NCBI GenBank assembly: GCA_003586115.2
Contig: QVOM02000119.1
Span: 46,302,742-46,366,741 of the forward strand
DNA from: Salvator merianae
Lineage: Eukaryota; Chordata; Lepidosauria; Squamata; Teiidae
Length of the DNA stretch: 64,000 nucleotides
Direction: 5' to 3'
This document shows positions 37,501 through 52,500 of this stretch, in pieces. Position 1 is the stretch's first letter. Each line of letters starts with the position of its first letter. Below the pieces are notes generated by a model. That model saw nothing but the letters and a program-made list of their open reading frames with translations, searched no databases and had not been told where the DNA came from. A program made the position numbers and the translations under genes.

Positions 37501-40500
37501 CTATTTTGGGAGCTGAATGATTTGATTGGGCCAGGTTTTGATGTATAGGTTCTGCACATCTCTCCAAAACATGTTTTAATTTATTTTTCACTGATCTGTT
37601 AACAGTAAAGAAATGCACTGTGTTCAATTCTCCGTTTTGGCACCATCTCTCTGCTGGATAGTACACAGATTGTCAACGTAAGTATATGTGGAAAGAACAC
37701 ATAATCTGTGACAAGAGATAATGTGTATCTTACATCACAACTCCATGTTTGTCAATGCAAAAACCATAGACCAGTTCTGCCCTCCAAGAGAACGAAACAG
37801 AATGTGTTGCAAACTGCAACTTATTTAGGTTTTGGTTTCTTATGTCTCCCTCAATATAGTAAAGTGTAAATTTCATGCACATCAATTTCTTTTTCTCCCC
37901 ACTAGTACCTATTTTCTTAAGGCTCTTGTAGAGTGTCCTTCCTCAAATCCAGAGATTCTAAATTTACCTAATACCACTATCTTTCACACACTGTAAAAAC
38001 CCAATAGGGTATGGGGAGAACTAAAGTCTAAGATCTAGTCTCAACAGGAAACAAACGTGATATTTTATATCTGCTCTGTTTTTCATGTCTTAGTTCATAT
38101 TTCTACCTTCTTCGTTGTCACTATATTGATCAGAATCGTTGTTTCCATTCTGCTTGTTATTCTCTGCAGCAGAAGAAACTGGTGTTGTAGGTATGGGAGA
38201 ATTTAATTCTTGCCCCTGCTCTTTCAGTTTCAGCAGTTTCTTCTCGTAAAATTTTAAGTCTAGCCCCTGCTCTTTCAGCTTCAGCAGTTTTCTCTCATAA
38301 AGGTTTCTCGTAGTAGCTGCGGTAGAGAAGAACAGAATACAAGAGATTAAACAAAGAAGTTGTTTTGTAATGTTCACAAGAATCATAAAAAATGGAGTCT
38401 GGTTTAATAGATACATAATTGGAGAGGAAGCATCAACCACCCAAAGTTTAAGAATAAAAATAACAGGCAAGAATTGCTCAAGAAGCCTATATACTTGACT
38501 CAAATAAAAGATATTCTCACCCAACGACAACAGTATTTCCTCAATACAGATTCATATCTTGCATATGTGACAGACTTAGCACTATTTATTACTCCAACAT
38601 TATTCCCCCCAAATTTAAACTAGTTTTTTTTCCTAAAGGAATCCTGATACTCAGTTTATGTATCTAAAAAAAGATGCCATGACCTGAAAGTAACTGTGTT
38701 TTGGGGAGACAGGCATAACCCTTCTGATAATATGGAAAAGCTCCTCCTCTTCAAAAAAAAAGCCTGTTGATTCTTCTTAACGCAACACCATCCAATCTTG
38801 AGTCTGGACACACAGAGTCATCTTCTCTCTTCCTCTGAAAACTTTCCACCTTCCATTTGCTGTATGAATCCTGCAGGATGCTCCAATAATCCATAATCCA
38901 TAAGGACAAGAATATCATTGTATTCCATTGCTGAGGTGTCTTGTAAACTACAGCATCTGACCCCTGATTCCTCCTATTTGTGTTATCTATCTGTGTAACG
39001 TAAGGTTTTCTCCATTCTCTTCTTCTTTCTCTTCTGTTTCCTGAAACAACCAAATGACTATTCCCCATTCTAGTTATCTTTGATATTATTTATTACCTAA
39101 TTAGTAGAGTTGTGCTTCACCCGACAAACCTGAGCTTTCTATAGCACATCCAGTTAACTTTAGAGCTCACTCTACAAAACACTGCTGCTATCATTATCCA
39201 TTTCTTCATGGATAGGGTCAAATTGCATATCATCACACAGGCACAGAGAGCCTTGACGTGCCTGTATGACATCTATGCCTGACTCACCTGATGTACTTTA
39301 ATCAATTCACCAATGAAAGAAATTCTGAATTGAACATCTGAAGCAGAAACAACAGAAGCTTTTTGGTTTGAGATCACTTCATTATTAGTTTCTGAAAACT
39401 TTTTCATCTGAAAATGCTTTATTAAATTCTGAAATGGCTAAGATCAATTTGCTTCCCAAAATTGTTGATCTGACTAACATGGGGATCATAACAGACAATG
39501 GGAAAGGAAATCAATCTATAGCTTCTCCTACAGCTTAATTGATCAACGCTTTTTGTACTGGAAAACACTACCTCTGGCACATGTGAGACTCATCAGGCAT
39601 GGAGTGGGAAGAAACCCTGCAGCTCTTGCCAAGTAGCAAGTTCCAAATGGAATTAGACCAACCACAAAGGATCAAATAACAAAGGACAAATTCATTCACA
39701 ATTTAAAACCAACCAAATGTCAGATCACAGTGAGTAAATTTGCGGTGAATAACTGCACAGAAAACCCTTCAACAAGGATTTCCTTTGGCAGAGGAAGAAT
39801 CCAGAGATCAAGGTGAAAGCTAGACCCTTTTAAAGTGTTAGTTCCTGTTCCTCTGCCAAGGAAATCCTCAGGAAAGGTTACTAACAGATAAAAGATCTTT
39901 GTCATAATAAAGAACACAGAAAGAACACAGTCTGGCAGGTTTTTGAAACACACCACGTACTGATGAGATACTGTACAATATTAGCCTACCTACTAGAGGA
40001 CCTGGATTCACACCATATCTCAGAAGTTGATCTTTGAGTTCTTCATTACTAAGTTCTGTTATGTCTGCATCATCCTGCTCCTCTGGCCTTGGCTTATCTG
40101 TTTTCTTTGTTGCTTTCTGTGAAGAGAGGCGTTTCATGAGGTAATTAATTATGTAAATACATCAGTAAATAATGCTATCTTACAGTGTCACACAAAATTA
40201 GAAAAATTTGTAGCAACATCCTAAGTCTATCTTTTGTATCTAAACACTGATCTACTTAAAAAGAAGAGAAAAATCTATCATTTAAAATCTATTTACACTG
40301 AAGTAAAAAGCATTCTCTTGATTCTTAACTCCTATTTTTTGGCTATATGTGCCTCATTAAAACAGTGAAAACAGTTTAAACCCACTTTCCATAAATCTTC
40401 AAAACTCGCTTCTTCAAAGTCCGTTTCTCACTATTTTTCATAAATGGTTTCTTCTGAAGAAACTAGTGACTGGAATTCTAGACTAAGAACTGTGAATTCA

Positions 40501-43500
40501 AGAGTCTGAATCTCCAGGTAGCTCCCAAAAACTCAAGAAAGTGATCTTGGTCCAAATAGTTATCTCTCAATCTAAACTGTTATTAAGAAAATAAAATGGA
40601 AAAGAGAGAATGATGTTTGTGTTAGAAATGCAAAATGGAATAATATGATTGTAAGCTATTGTAATCCAAATCTTACATAAGGATGTAAGCATGTGTCAAA
40701 GCTGCAATATGTAAGTTAGGTGTCTGAAGTTGATGGGTTTTAGCATATGTACATGGAAGTTAATAACCCCTAAATATTCCATGAACACTTACACATCAAT
40801 AGATACATATCAAAGGATGTCTTAAGTCAACTAATTTGGTAGTTCATTTGGTAGTTCTTTGACAAGCAGGGAATGCTGATACTGTATTCCCAAAATTTAT
40901 CTGAGTTTTGTAGCTTCAGGGCACAGTAAATCTGCTCTTGGAACTAATCCCAAAATACAGGAACAAGTTCTTATTCATATATCATACATTATATGCACAA
41001 GGCAGTGGACGTTTATGTCTCTTTTTTAAACTCTAAAGTGAAGGGAACTGCACCTTTACCAGCATAGTAAGTCTTCTAAGAAATATGTTCTGCTCAGAAG
41101 CCCATTTAAAAGAAAAAGGGAGAGTGATCTCTTTAAGGGCAAACTGTGAATTCTAAGATACCTCTCATACATTGAGGCTGAAAGCACAGGGATTAGGGAG
41201 AGAACTTGCCCTGAAAAGTCAATATGCCAGCAGTAGGAATAATCAATGCATTCAGTGCACACGCATGCAAGTATACCTCTTCTCTGACTGTCTTTACAAG
41301 AATAAATTGAGGAAGTCCTGTCCTTTCCTCATTTATGCAGAGGAAAAAAGTTTCAGTTCTGCTCTCAAGTAACAGTTTGGGCTAGAGCACTGTGACTGTT
41401 TTCTGGTGTAGGAAAACAAGTTGTTACCTCAATACTTCAATCTGCAATCATTTTTGTTCTCATAGTACAAGAAAAGGAAAGTATCCTGACAAAACAAACA
41501 AGATGACTACTGTTTTCTCCTGCTAATTACTCTCAGTTTAGATGTTAAACATGAGGATGAAATCACTTTGCTTATTGCATCTCCTTCTATTTCACTATCT
41601 GGCCAAGTTAAATATGCTGTTAATACATAAAGCTTTACAGAAAGAATGTTTTATTCCACAGAACTTCCAGGTTTTTGAAATCTTCAATTAAGACTTTTGT
41701 GGTTGTACTGCTAGCTATAAAAATCTACCTGACATCAGATAGGACAGAAACATTGTTTTATCATTCAGTTTTTAATAACTGCTTTAAATAATTATGTTCA
41801 TATAGTTATGAATCATTTTTTATCTTTATATTTTATGTTGTTGTGAACCCCTTTGGGTTTTTTAAAATTAAATTGGAGGTGACATCCCACTAATATTAAT
41901 AAATAAAATATTTTAAACGAACAAGGCAGGTGCTGGCTCTACTTAATTTTCAGGACTTGCTTAAAATATATTTGTTTATTGATGGGGTCCAACAACAACC
42001 AGAGGGTTAAAGGTTCTCCATTCCCACTTTAACAAAATATTTTAAAGGGTGGGGGGGTCATTCTGATAGCAGGAAGAAAGTTTCAAAGGCATATTTCACA
42101 TCTGCTTTAGCTACTAGCAGCTGTAGCCTTGAGACATTATTATATACAAATGGATATGGATCCTATGAAATATAACTACAAGGATTTCAAATACAGAGAA
42201 TCTGACCAGAATCCCTGGACTCTGTAGAAACTGATTTTCTCTGCTTATCTCTTGAATAGTTAACCTGGCAGCTCAGAGAAGCTCAGGAAATTAAGCATTA
42301 ATAGTTAACAAAAGGTTGGGCAACTATTTGGTGATCAACTAATCCATTGTTCAAACTTACACCTTGAGAACTTCTCATTAAGAATGTAAATAGCAACATT
42401 TAAGCTAATCAACCAGAGTAGTTATCTGTCTATCTGTCTACGTGAAAAAGCACATGTTTGCTCTGCTAAAATAAGTTTCCTCCTTTTTCTATTTGGGAAA
42501 AAGAATATAAAAAGTTCAGGTTTTTACTATTAGGAAGTGAAGTGAAGTGAAGTGAAGTGAAGTGAAGTGAAGTAAAGTTAGGAGAAGAGAGGAGTTAGCA
42601 GGAGCTGAGGACAGAGGAGAAGACATTATGGAGCAGGAGAAGAAGAAAGCATCTCAGCGCTATTTTTCACTGCTTGCAGTTTCTTTTATTTTCCCTTTTT
42701 GAGCTGATTTCACTAAAAGAGGGATTCCATATCTCTCTCTATGCCCTTTGGCAAAAGAGCTGTTTTTGCTTCTAAAGGAGTAAGGGTTGTGGAGCCGTGT
42801 CTACATCCCATTCTCTGATTTTTCATGCATTTTTGCCTGCAAGAGACCCATGCATCTTTTCCCCCAGATTGTCCTTTTTGCCATAATGAAGTTTCATCTG
42901 GAGAAGACTACAGATGGTGAGAGTTATCCCTTAGTGCTGAGGACATTCTTTAGTCTTCATTGCTAGCTTCTTCTAGACTATCTCTCTCTTTCTCTCCCCC
43001 CCCCCCCCCGGCCTTCTACCTCTTTTACACACACTAAATAGGTCTCCTTACTTAGTTTGGAGCCAAGCCTTTTTCTTTTTGCTTTCCAAATGCCAAACTA
43101 CCTATCCTACCTATGAAACTGGCTGATTCTAACAAATTACTTTGTTTATGGCTATTTCTTTGGATTTCAATCTTTTTGCTGGGTTATAATAAAAGATGCA
43201 CCATTCCTTTCAAGGACTACCTCCCCTTTATTTGCATTTCCTATGTCAATTTAGCGTTATTAAAACCAGAACCAAAAATATCGATCCCTACGAAGGTCTA
43301 ATATCTGGGCAGAAGCTAATTTCCCCAAAATATCTTCCCAGAGCTCGGCCTTTAACACAGCTGTACCTCTTTGTTGACGTGAAGAAAAAAATGAGTAAAT
43401 TGTATAGTGCAAAGGAGAGTTTAAAACAAATATTCAGTTGCCTTTCAGATGCCAGCATAGCGTAGGACAGATAAGCAAAAGTACAATGACAGATGGTAAT

Positions 43501-46500
43501 GGCACACTATATAGGCCAAAGTGGAAATCTTGCCATTTACCAAGGAAAAAAAAAATCAATATATTTTTAGGACCGCACCCCTTTTCAATATCTGATCAGG
43601 AAACTTACTTAACAGTGTCATGTTTACAACAAGATGAGTCCCTTTTCACCTGGATTTCTTATTCATTTCAGCTGTAAATACCTAAGAAGCCAAATCTTAC
43701 ATCAAGTCCTGTTAAGCTCTGGCCTCAAATGCCTTCAGGCAATTATCCTCATAACTAACAGCACTTAAAGAAGAATGTTTCTTTCCAAATGTTACCAACT
43801 GAACATGACTGTAGGACTTTCAATTTTTTTTCTTGTTTCCCTGTTATATAGGCCAAGTTTCACAAATAACAAAGGCGTGTTTTACAGGGCATGTGTACTG
43901 ATATTAAATTTCATTCTTATTAACTTTACACTCATCTCACACTTTAGTAGATTAGCACATCCAATTCAAATTAGTGTTTTTAGTGTCCTGTTTTTAGCTC
44001 AGGTATTTAATATAGTTACTTATTTTCATTTCAATCCTGTTCTATACCCTAAGGTATCCGGTGGGTTACAATCCATTAAACATATTAAGCAAATAAAACA
44101 TTCAATATAGGACAAAACAGCAGGTTGCAGCTTCTTCTCCAACCCCTGACATAAGAGGATTCTGAAGTCTGGGAGGGATGGTGGCACCTCACCAATTTAC
44201 TTTTACTTCTATTCCCAAGAAAGATGTTAGTTATTTGTATTTGTGAAAAACAAATTAACAGTGTTATAACAAGAAATTCCAAACACCCAGGGTACATTAA
44301 ATCTTTATCACCTTGTGAACTGAATTTAGTTTCATCTCTCTCTCAAATATATGTTCAGTTTGCTACCTGTACTCCTTACTTTAACTATTTTTTCAAAAAA
44401 CCCTATGTCTTCATTTATCCTACCAAAGATACTGATAGTGGCTTATAGACTCACAAAAAAGGAAAAACCATGAAAACTATGTATTAGAACACTGAAAGTG
44501 ACAGGAATGGAATTGACTTATGAACATGGATTTAAGATCTCTGTAAGGAATTTGAAACACTGTCAAACTGCACAAAAGTTCTGGTATAGCACATTTATTC
44601 ACTGTCTTTTTATGCTAAAGACAGATATAAATACATGCTTTCTGAAGAATTACCATAAAAGATACAAAAAAGAAGTAAAAAAGTTTGTTGAATTGATAGT
44701 CGAATAAAAAACAAAAATCACTGCTTTTACATTTAAACAAGTGATATAAAACATAAGTGAACAACTTTAGTCATAAATCATATGTAAAAAGAGCAAATGA
44801 TTTTGGAATGACAGACTACAACTGCTTACAGTTACATGAAGTAGCCTGTAAGAGGCACCAAAGTCAAGAGAATACTTTTCTTCTTCAGTTGACAATGATT
44901 ATCCCTGCACAGACATTCTATTACAATAACCTAGTACCTTACATAGGTCTGTTTTATTGACTATCAACAACCCTATGCCTAGCAAGAATTGGGACAGCAG
45001 ATTTTTTACAGCTGTTATGAAAATTCCACATTCTATTTAGTCTATATCATATCAGCTGCTTTCAGATCCTTTTGAGTTGACAATGTATATAGAAATACAA
45101 GAATTTTTTTTTGAAAGTGAGTCTACAAGACTTTAGGAGTGTGAAATAATAATATTGGGTAAATTTGTTAGGCAAAAAATTAGTATTCTATTGGCATGTA
45201 TAGACAGACATACGGTACGAAAAATTATTTTTGGTACGGGACATTATCTGAGGGGGATGCTTCAGTTTAATCTGCTTTATCATGACAACCACTAAAAGAC
45301 AGGCAAGACAACTAATAGTTCATCAAGTTATATCCCTCCACCACCCCCCAGGCTCCATAACATCAGGGGAATGTCAGGTTAGCACGGGAGCCCACAAATA
45401 TTATATCAGTCTCCCTGATACCACTGCAGAGTTCTTTCAAATGATTCAAAACAGGCTTTTGTACACCCTTAATATTTTACTAGAAATGGCCATAATGCAG
45501 TGGCACAGCAAATGCCTGGAGGATTGCACTCTCAATCCCCAGCATCTCCTTGAAAGAAGGTAATGGCAAACTACTTTTGCATCTGCTCGTAAAACGATAC
45601 GGAGATGTCCTTGTAATCACCAAGAGCTGACCCTGACTTGATGGTGCCTAACTACAATACCTAATCAAAGTTTGAGGGTAGGAACACTTCTGCTATTCAT
45701 TATTATTTCATAAGAGAGCTAAAAAAAGGTGAAGTTAGACTGTATCTGCTGTAGCATTTTATTTATCAGCTTATTTCTTCCTCTGAGCTCAAAGAGTACA
45801 AAAATTTACTTTTAAGAAGGGGGTCAAAGCAAGCCCATTCAAAGGACCTAGCTATGGTAGATAAATATAGCACAATTATCTAATTTTTGTAGGGATAGAT
45901 TAAAACTTTCATTCCTCAATATATGGGTTCCACTTTTAACCATTCTGAATGTGCAATCTTGTTCCCACTGTGGTATGTATTTTGTATGTGTGCGCAATTG
46001 CACAATTGCCTGCCTGCTGGCACATTCCAGAGTAGGATAGGAAGGCGTCCTCTTTTTTTCCCTCTGGTCCAGTCAATAGCAGCAGGAAAGAACCATGAGC
46101 ATGTGCAACTGAAAATCTTGTTGTGTTGTTTATACTGAGATTTCCAGCTGTAAAGTACTCCAGCAGTGATTTAAATATATGTTGCTCTCAATTCCTTCAT
46201 TCATATAAAGTGAGAAATTGAGCTGCACTGAAAACAATAGGGATTTGTGAGGAGAAATCTGGAGGGGGAAAAAAGTAGCTAATGAACTATTAGCTCATAG
46301 TTACAGCCTATGGGAAAGGGGCAGGGTTAAAATACCATCATTTCTGTCACTCTGTAACATAACAATATTTGACAGTGGCAGAACCTGCCTTTCCCACTGT
46401 TCTAAGCAGAGATATTGGTTTTAGAACTGCTCTCAAACATAAAATTACTGAGGAAATACACAACACACAAGCCATTTTGTACAAAATACACCATTGCACA

Positions 46501-49500
46501 AAAGCTCTTATGACACTGGAAGGTGCAACAATGCTTTTGACTTTCACCACAAAACCACATATAAAGTAAACATCACAAAGAGTGGCAGGGAGTAGTAACC
46601 AATCAGAGAGAGGGGTGAAATTGACCTCCTTCCTTCCATGAGATAAGGGAGAGCTATCCATTGTAGAGTTGACCTGAATGTGCTTATACTAAAGTGCAAT
46701 AAACAAATGTTAAGTGTGATCACCCTACTTTTGGAGTTAAACAGCAACTGAAACAAAAGTCAGAAAAATAGCACTATAATCAACCCATGTTTAGCTGGAG
46801 CCCAGGAATTCCTGCATAAAGAGGATCTTCACCTATTCACACTGCCAGTAGTGGGTGCACCCAGAAGTGGCCTCTTTATTTTGTCACAAAGAAGCAAATC
46901 AGCTGGAGGTTATTGAGAATTCCTTCTCCTTAAGTGATCTATTCCATTCCTAGAAAAGGGGCAATCTGCATCCTCATTAGGATGCTATTCAGAAAGGTTT
47001 AAATTTAGCCCTGTATCTACTTTTTATTTATTTTTTAATTGGCAGTATTGCCACAAACTGCAGACTTCAAGGGCTGCATCAGATCACTCCAGACAGAAGA
47101 CTAGCCATTCCTGTCCCTATTTCTTCTGTCTAATCTAATATTAGATGAAATGCTGACAGTTTTATTACTCTGCAGTAAGTAACCACCAAGGTACAATATT
47201 CTTATGCTAATAGATTCCTAAAACAGAACTATTCCAATTTATACTATATTGGTCAGAAATGTGGAAACAGGGTTGAAAATATGTGAATTTTTTCATACCC
47301 AACTTTTTTTTAAACAATCTCACATAGGACAGACTAAGGAAAGTAACAATATCCCTTCCCTTATCGTTTCATCTAAATTCAAGTAGAAATTCTCGAGTTG
47401 AAAGTCAGCAAACAGCTATTTTATTGTCATTACAATTGGTTGGTTTTCATTAAAAAAGGCAATCTAGCAAAAATGATGAATTATAGAACTTAAAAACAAG
47501 ACCACCCTACCGCGCATTTTATAATACAATCATCCTCTATATAACAGTTTTGTTTTTATACAGTTTCTGGCAAGATGGGACTTCCCTTCTATAACAGTTT
47601 TTAATGGAGCAACTTTCCTTGTTTGAAGTAACCCTGGAAACTTTCAATAATGTGATTTGACTGGGTCTCCACAATTCCTCTAACCTCCATTTTTTTATAG
47701 GAATCAATCACAGTTTTGCACTACAGTGATTTGGGAGAATGAAACCATAGATTATACAGGAGATAAACTAAGATAACTACAGTAAAACATTAAAAATCCA
47801 GGGATACAAGCTATCAGACCCAAACATGGGCAGACCAAATTTCAGTTCTTAAATCAAACCACAGCATGACTATATATTTAGTTACACTAGAGTGCTAGAA
47901 TGCAGGGAATGACCAATCTGTCCATATACTTCTAGATTCAAAACACCTTTGAACCGCTGAGACTAGTGGTAAGGTATCTAATTTGTAGAGTATCACAAAA
48001 TGTTGCACGTGCCTACAGTTATATTCATTAAGTAGGCACATGTTTCTGCCTATTATTCTGCTTCCCAGCTACAGGCTGTGCTGCAGGTGATCTGCCTTCA
48101 TGTCACACCAATCTGCTGTCTCTCCAGTCTGAATCACACTAAGCTAGTTCAGCCAGTCTTAACCAGTCTGGTGTATTTCAGACAGCCAAAGTGTTCAAGT
48201 GGAGACAGCAGTCCATCATAAGACAAGCAGATATCATGGCAGGCCTTACCATTGCTGATCAACACAGCCCACACCTGCTGAACATAAAAAGGGGTGATTT
48301 AGAAAAGGTTCCAACCCACAGCACATGCTTACTGATACATGTTACACAGTTCAGTCTCAGCACCTACAATAAAGTACAACAGCAGATAGCATCTTCAAAA
48401 GCACACTTTTGCCTGCTTCCTGCCTGGTTGAAAGCAAACACTTAGGCTCTAGAAATATCTTCTCTTAATCTTATAGGGAAAGGAGGAGTGTTCATATTCA
48501 TCTTTTAGGCCTTCAGGCTCTTTTCCTTTCCCTCCCCCTGCAAGAATGCATATACGTAGGGGGAAAGATAAGACTCGTTTCCCTACTTCTAACCAGACTC
48601 TTTCATCTCTTTTTTGTTGTTGCTTGCAAAAGTGGGAAGTGGAAGGGACAAAGAGTAATGGTTCAGGCTGCACTGCTCAATTATCTCCAGCCCACCACTG
48701 GGAGCCATCTCCTACTGATGTTTGGCTACATTAAGAGCTGCTAAGTCTGTTGTAAGGGGCTTAAGGGGAAATCTCTTCATATGTGTGTAGTGTAGAAATG
48801 GATATGGGTATTCTGCACTAAGAATCAAACGCTTTTCTTCTTTGGGTTGGACAAGTAGTCTTCACCAGCACTTGCTGATCTTTTTCTTCTATCTTTTCCC
48901 ACTATTAACATGCCTATTTCCTCAACTCCTCTCCCTATCAACCCCTACTAAGCTTTGCCTCCGATTTCCTTAGCATGAGACAAAGAGAGGGTGAAGGAGC
49001 CATAAAAGAGAACTGCCACCAGAGTTTAAACTTCTCTAATGACTAAAAATCTTATGTCCAGAAACTGTGGTTCTAGTATGGAAGGAAGAAATATTGACTG
49101 GATTATTCCACAGTTGTAGGCAAAATGAATAGTTATTGAATAACTCTCAGGAATCTTGATAAAAAAACCCAACTGCTTAGAGATACCTCACCCAACAACC
49201 CCAGGCTCCCCTACAGTACCTGCAGCTTACTTTGGAGCTACTGAGACCACTGCAAAAGATACAAGGAACTCTCTCTCCACAAAACATGGCCACCACCATT
49301 ATTTGTCTCTTCATGGACAAAGCTGCATCATGCATACATGTGACATCATCATGTAAACACGATGACATTCTGCAGGTGTGTTGAAGCTGTGTGCACCTGC
49401 ATGACCACCTGTGATGTAGTTCTGCCCCACACTGGTTGCATTTTTCAGAGAGGAGAGCTCCCCATGTCTTTTACATGGGGCTTACCTGCTCCAAAGCAGG

Positions 49501-52500
49501 CTGCAGGTGCTGTAGAGAGCCTGGACTGTCAGACAAGGCAACTTACAGTCTTGCGCTCTTTAAGCCATCCATTTTTTGACAAACTGCAGTTTGGCACAAG
49601 CTTAATCTTATCTTTCTTTTGCCCTTCCTTGGGATCAAGACATTCCCAACAAGTATCAGACCAGTTGATGAATTTCTGAAAATGGAAGGAGTATGCAAGT
49701 ACTTATTCTTTGCATCTCTTTCCAGGCTACTTGCACCTGTGGACTGAACGTAATGCTTTCTGGGAAGAGGTGTGAGCATACACAACAGGTGCTCTGCCTT
49801 CCTGCTGAAGTCCCAGTGACCTGAAACAAATGTTTAAAATGCTCCATCTATTCCCCCCAGCTCTCTCAATCTATCTATGAGGTGAAATTAGAACCAGAAG
49901 CCTTCCCCATGAATGGCACTTGTTTCTCTAACACCTTGTTCTCCAAATATATAGAAGTCTTTGCTACAGAAACGTTTGCTTCTGGGTGCACATGTACAGG
50001 TTAACATGTGTTGCACTATGGTTTGAGTTAAATATGGTTGTGCATACAGAATCCAATCTAAATCTTCACTGGAGTTTTCCACTAAAACCTTGACATAAAA
50101 CGAATCTGACACACAGTTCCTCGTGATCTGTAGAAGGAGCCCACCCAGAATAGCAATCAAACTACTCATGTCTAGTATACTTCCTGGAATTTGCACATAA
50201 ATATTATTTTTTTTATGGATCCATGCTCATGTTTAACACCAGTGCATCACAATGGTGCTGGAATATAAATGACTAAATTAATTTTATTAATACTGTGCTT
50301 TATATTGTACAATTTTCATGGACTCTTATATAAAAATAACTGAAGAGAATCCCCACTTGTGTTGAAAAGCATTTTGTTCAGGTTTTAGTGTGTAGTTCAT
50401 TTGTACCTATATACTGTGGCCTAATTCCACCTTCATTTAGAAAGGGGGTGAGTAACTGTTCATTTGTGTATACGATAACTAGGTTTGTGCATATACCACT
50501 GGAATTTCTGGTAACTTGCTCTGCCTTCCAGTCTTGAAAACAGGCACAAGCACTGAGAATTTTAAAGAAAACCCCCCGCTTTTTATTCTTCGTTCAAATT
50601 TTTAAATATCATTTAGGTTTTTATCTTTTTTATTGTGGTCCACCCTGGGACCTTAGGGTGTGGGGTAGGATATAAATACTCAGATAAGCAAACAAACAGT
50701 ATATAAAGTAAGGACCCATTTACCACATGGGCTCCATTCTCACAGGTTGTGTTAAAGCAAAACTTTCCCCTCTGACCTCTTCTTGGTGGCAGAAAAATAC
50801 ATTAAAGTGAAACAGGAACACTTAATACCAAAACAAGGGGCCTTTCCACTCTTACTGATAAACCAGTACAGTACAAGGCCTAAACCCCTTCTGAGCATTC
50901 CATAGTGGAACAGACCCTGCAGCACAGACATCATCTGCACTGCAGGGTCTTAGAACAGACCCTTAGATCGCCAGCAGGATACCAGCATTTGCAGTGTGAA
51001 TGGTGGTGTTGTGTTTGCGTTCTGTGCCATGACAGCGCCGGGAAGCTTCTGGCCACTGCCATGGTGACGCACAATGCTGTGGATTGCACAGGTGCAGCAG
51101 CGTCACACGATCATACAGGTGCAGTCTTGCCATTGCACAGCTGCAGCCACACAGCTGTGTGTTTGCACTTGGAAGTGGGTGCAAACGCAGTTTACTGGGA
51201 ACAGTCTAGCCACTCCCAGTACAGCTGTGGAGCACAACTTAGTGCTACATAGCCAGGAATGATCAAGAGCAGCTGGAGTCTGCTCCCAATCACGTGGGGC
51301 ACTTGACTAATGAGTGTCACTAATGCTCACTTGCTTCAAGTGGAACAGGCCATTTTTTCTGCACTTTCTTAGCATACTCCATCCACATTGGCTGGGGTAT
51401 ATATGAGTTTAGGCAGTCCAAAATGGCCACTGAAAGCAGCAGAACAGATTATCTTTTTAAACAGGTCTGCTACTGTCCTACTTAACAGGAAACTGGCCCA
51501 GGAGGCATGCATAACGGCACAAGTCCTTGCAGACCAATTTAGCAGAGGGATCCATTTTGGCAGCACACAAAACTGTACTACCAAAATGGGTCCTCTGAGG
51601 GGCTCAGAGGCCAGAAACTTTTGTTTCTGGCTGTCAGAGCCCTCACAACAGGCTGCTACCGAGGCTCTCCTAGAACAGCCATACCAAGTGCAGATGGCCT
51701 TCTTCCATAACAGCAGGATTGTTCCAGCTGGGAACCATTCTAGTAGGAACAGATCAGCTGGAGCAGTCCTAGACCCATTCACTGTGGAAACTCCAAAAGT
51801 CTCAATGTGTAAAATACATTCGGTTGAAACCGTTCAAATCTAAAATGGGAAATCTAAATTAGTTTAAAATGGGGACTTACTGTAGTAGAAAACTATAATG
51901 AAGAGGTTATTAAAATTAGTCTTGTTGGATCACACCAAAGTTGCACATAGGTTCACCACATTCCTCCCACAGTAGGGTAATCAGAAACCTATGGGAAGCA
52001 TACTATTGCTGTACGCTGGCTAATGAAGGAGCGATCAAATACCTCAGTGAAACTATTACCACCAAGCAAAACCACTACTAAAATATTTGCATCTCAATCA
52101 TCTGCAGATTTTCAAACTCCTTGTTACCCCTTTCTATGTTCTTTTGTATCTAGTCTGATACAAGTGCCAATATCTCAAAAACAATGACAGCATAATTTCA
52201 ATCTATCTAGAATAGGATCATCTAACCACAACTCTGTAAAGGGCAAGATCTGGAGGAGTTGTGGAAGCTAATGAAACACAGTTACTCAGACTCATACATC
52301 ATTGTTTCCTATTTTCCTCTGTTCTTTTAGATATGGCAGCCATTTTGTGATATAGCTCACCTCCACAGCAGCCATTTTGTGACTGGTGCCCATGACACAT
52401 TCTTTAAATTACAAATATGCCTGCAGGTCCTCAAAGATCATCAACTACTGGTCAAGAGTCCAAACCTTTATCAAAGATGGGAAAAGCTATAATTTGCTTT

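Noticed and set aside
51388..51843. Overlapping 137- and 151-codon ORFs on opposite strands in TMPO intron 1
   Set aside because: Both open by chance in a GC-richer repeat-like segment; no recognisable protein.
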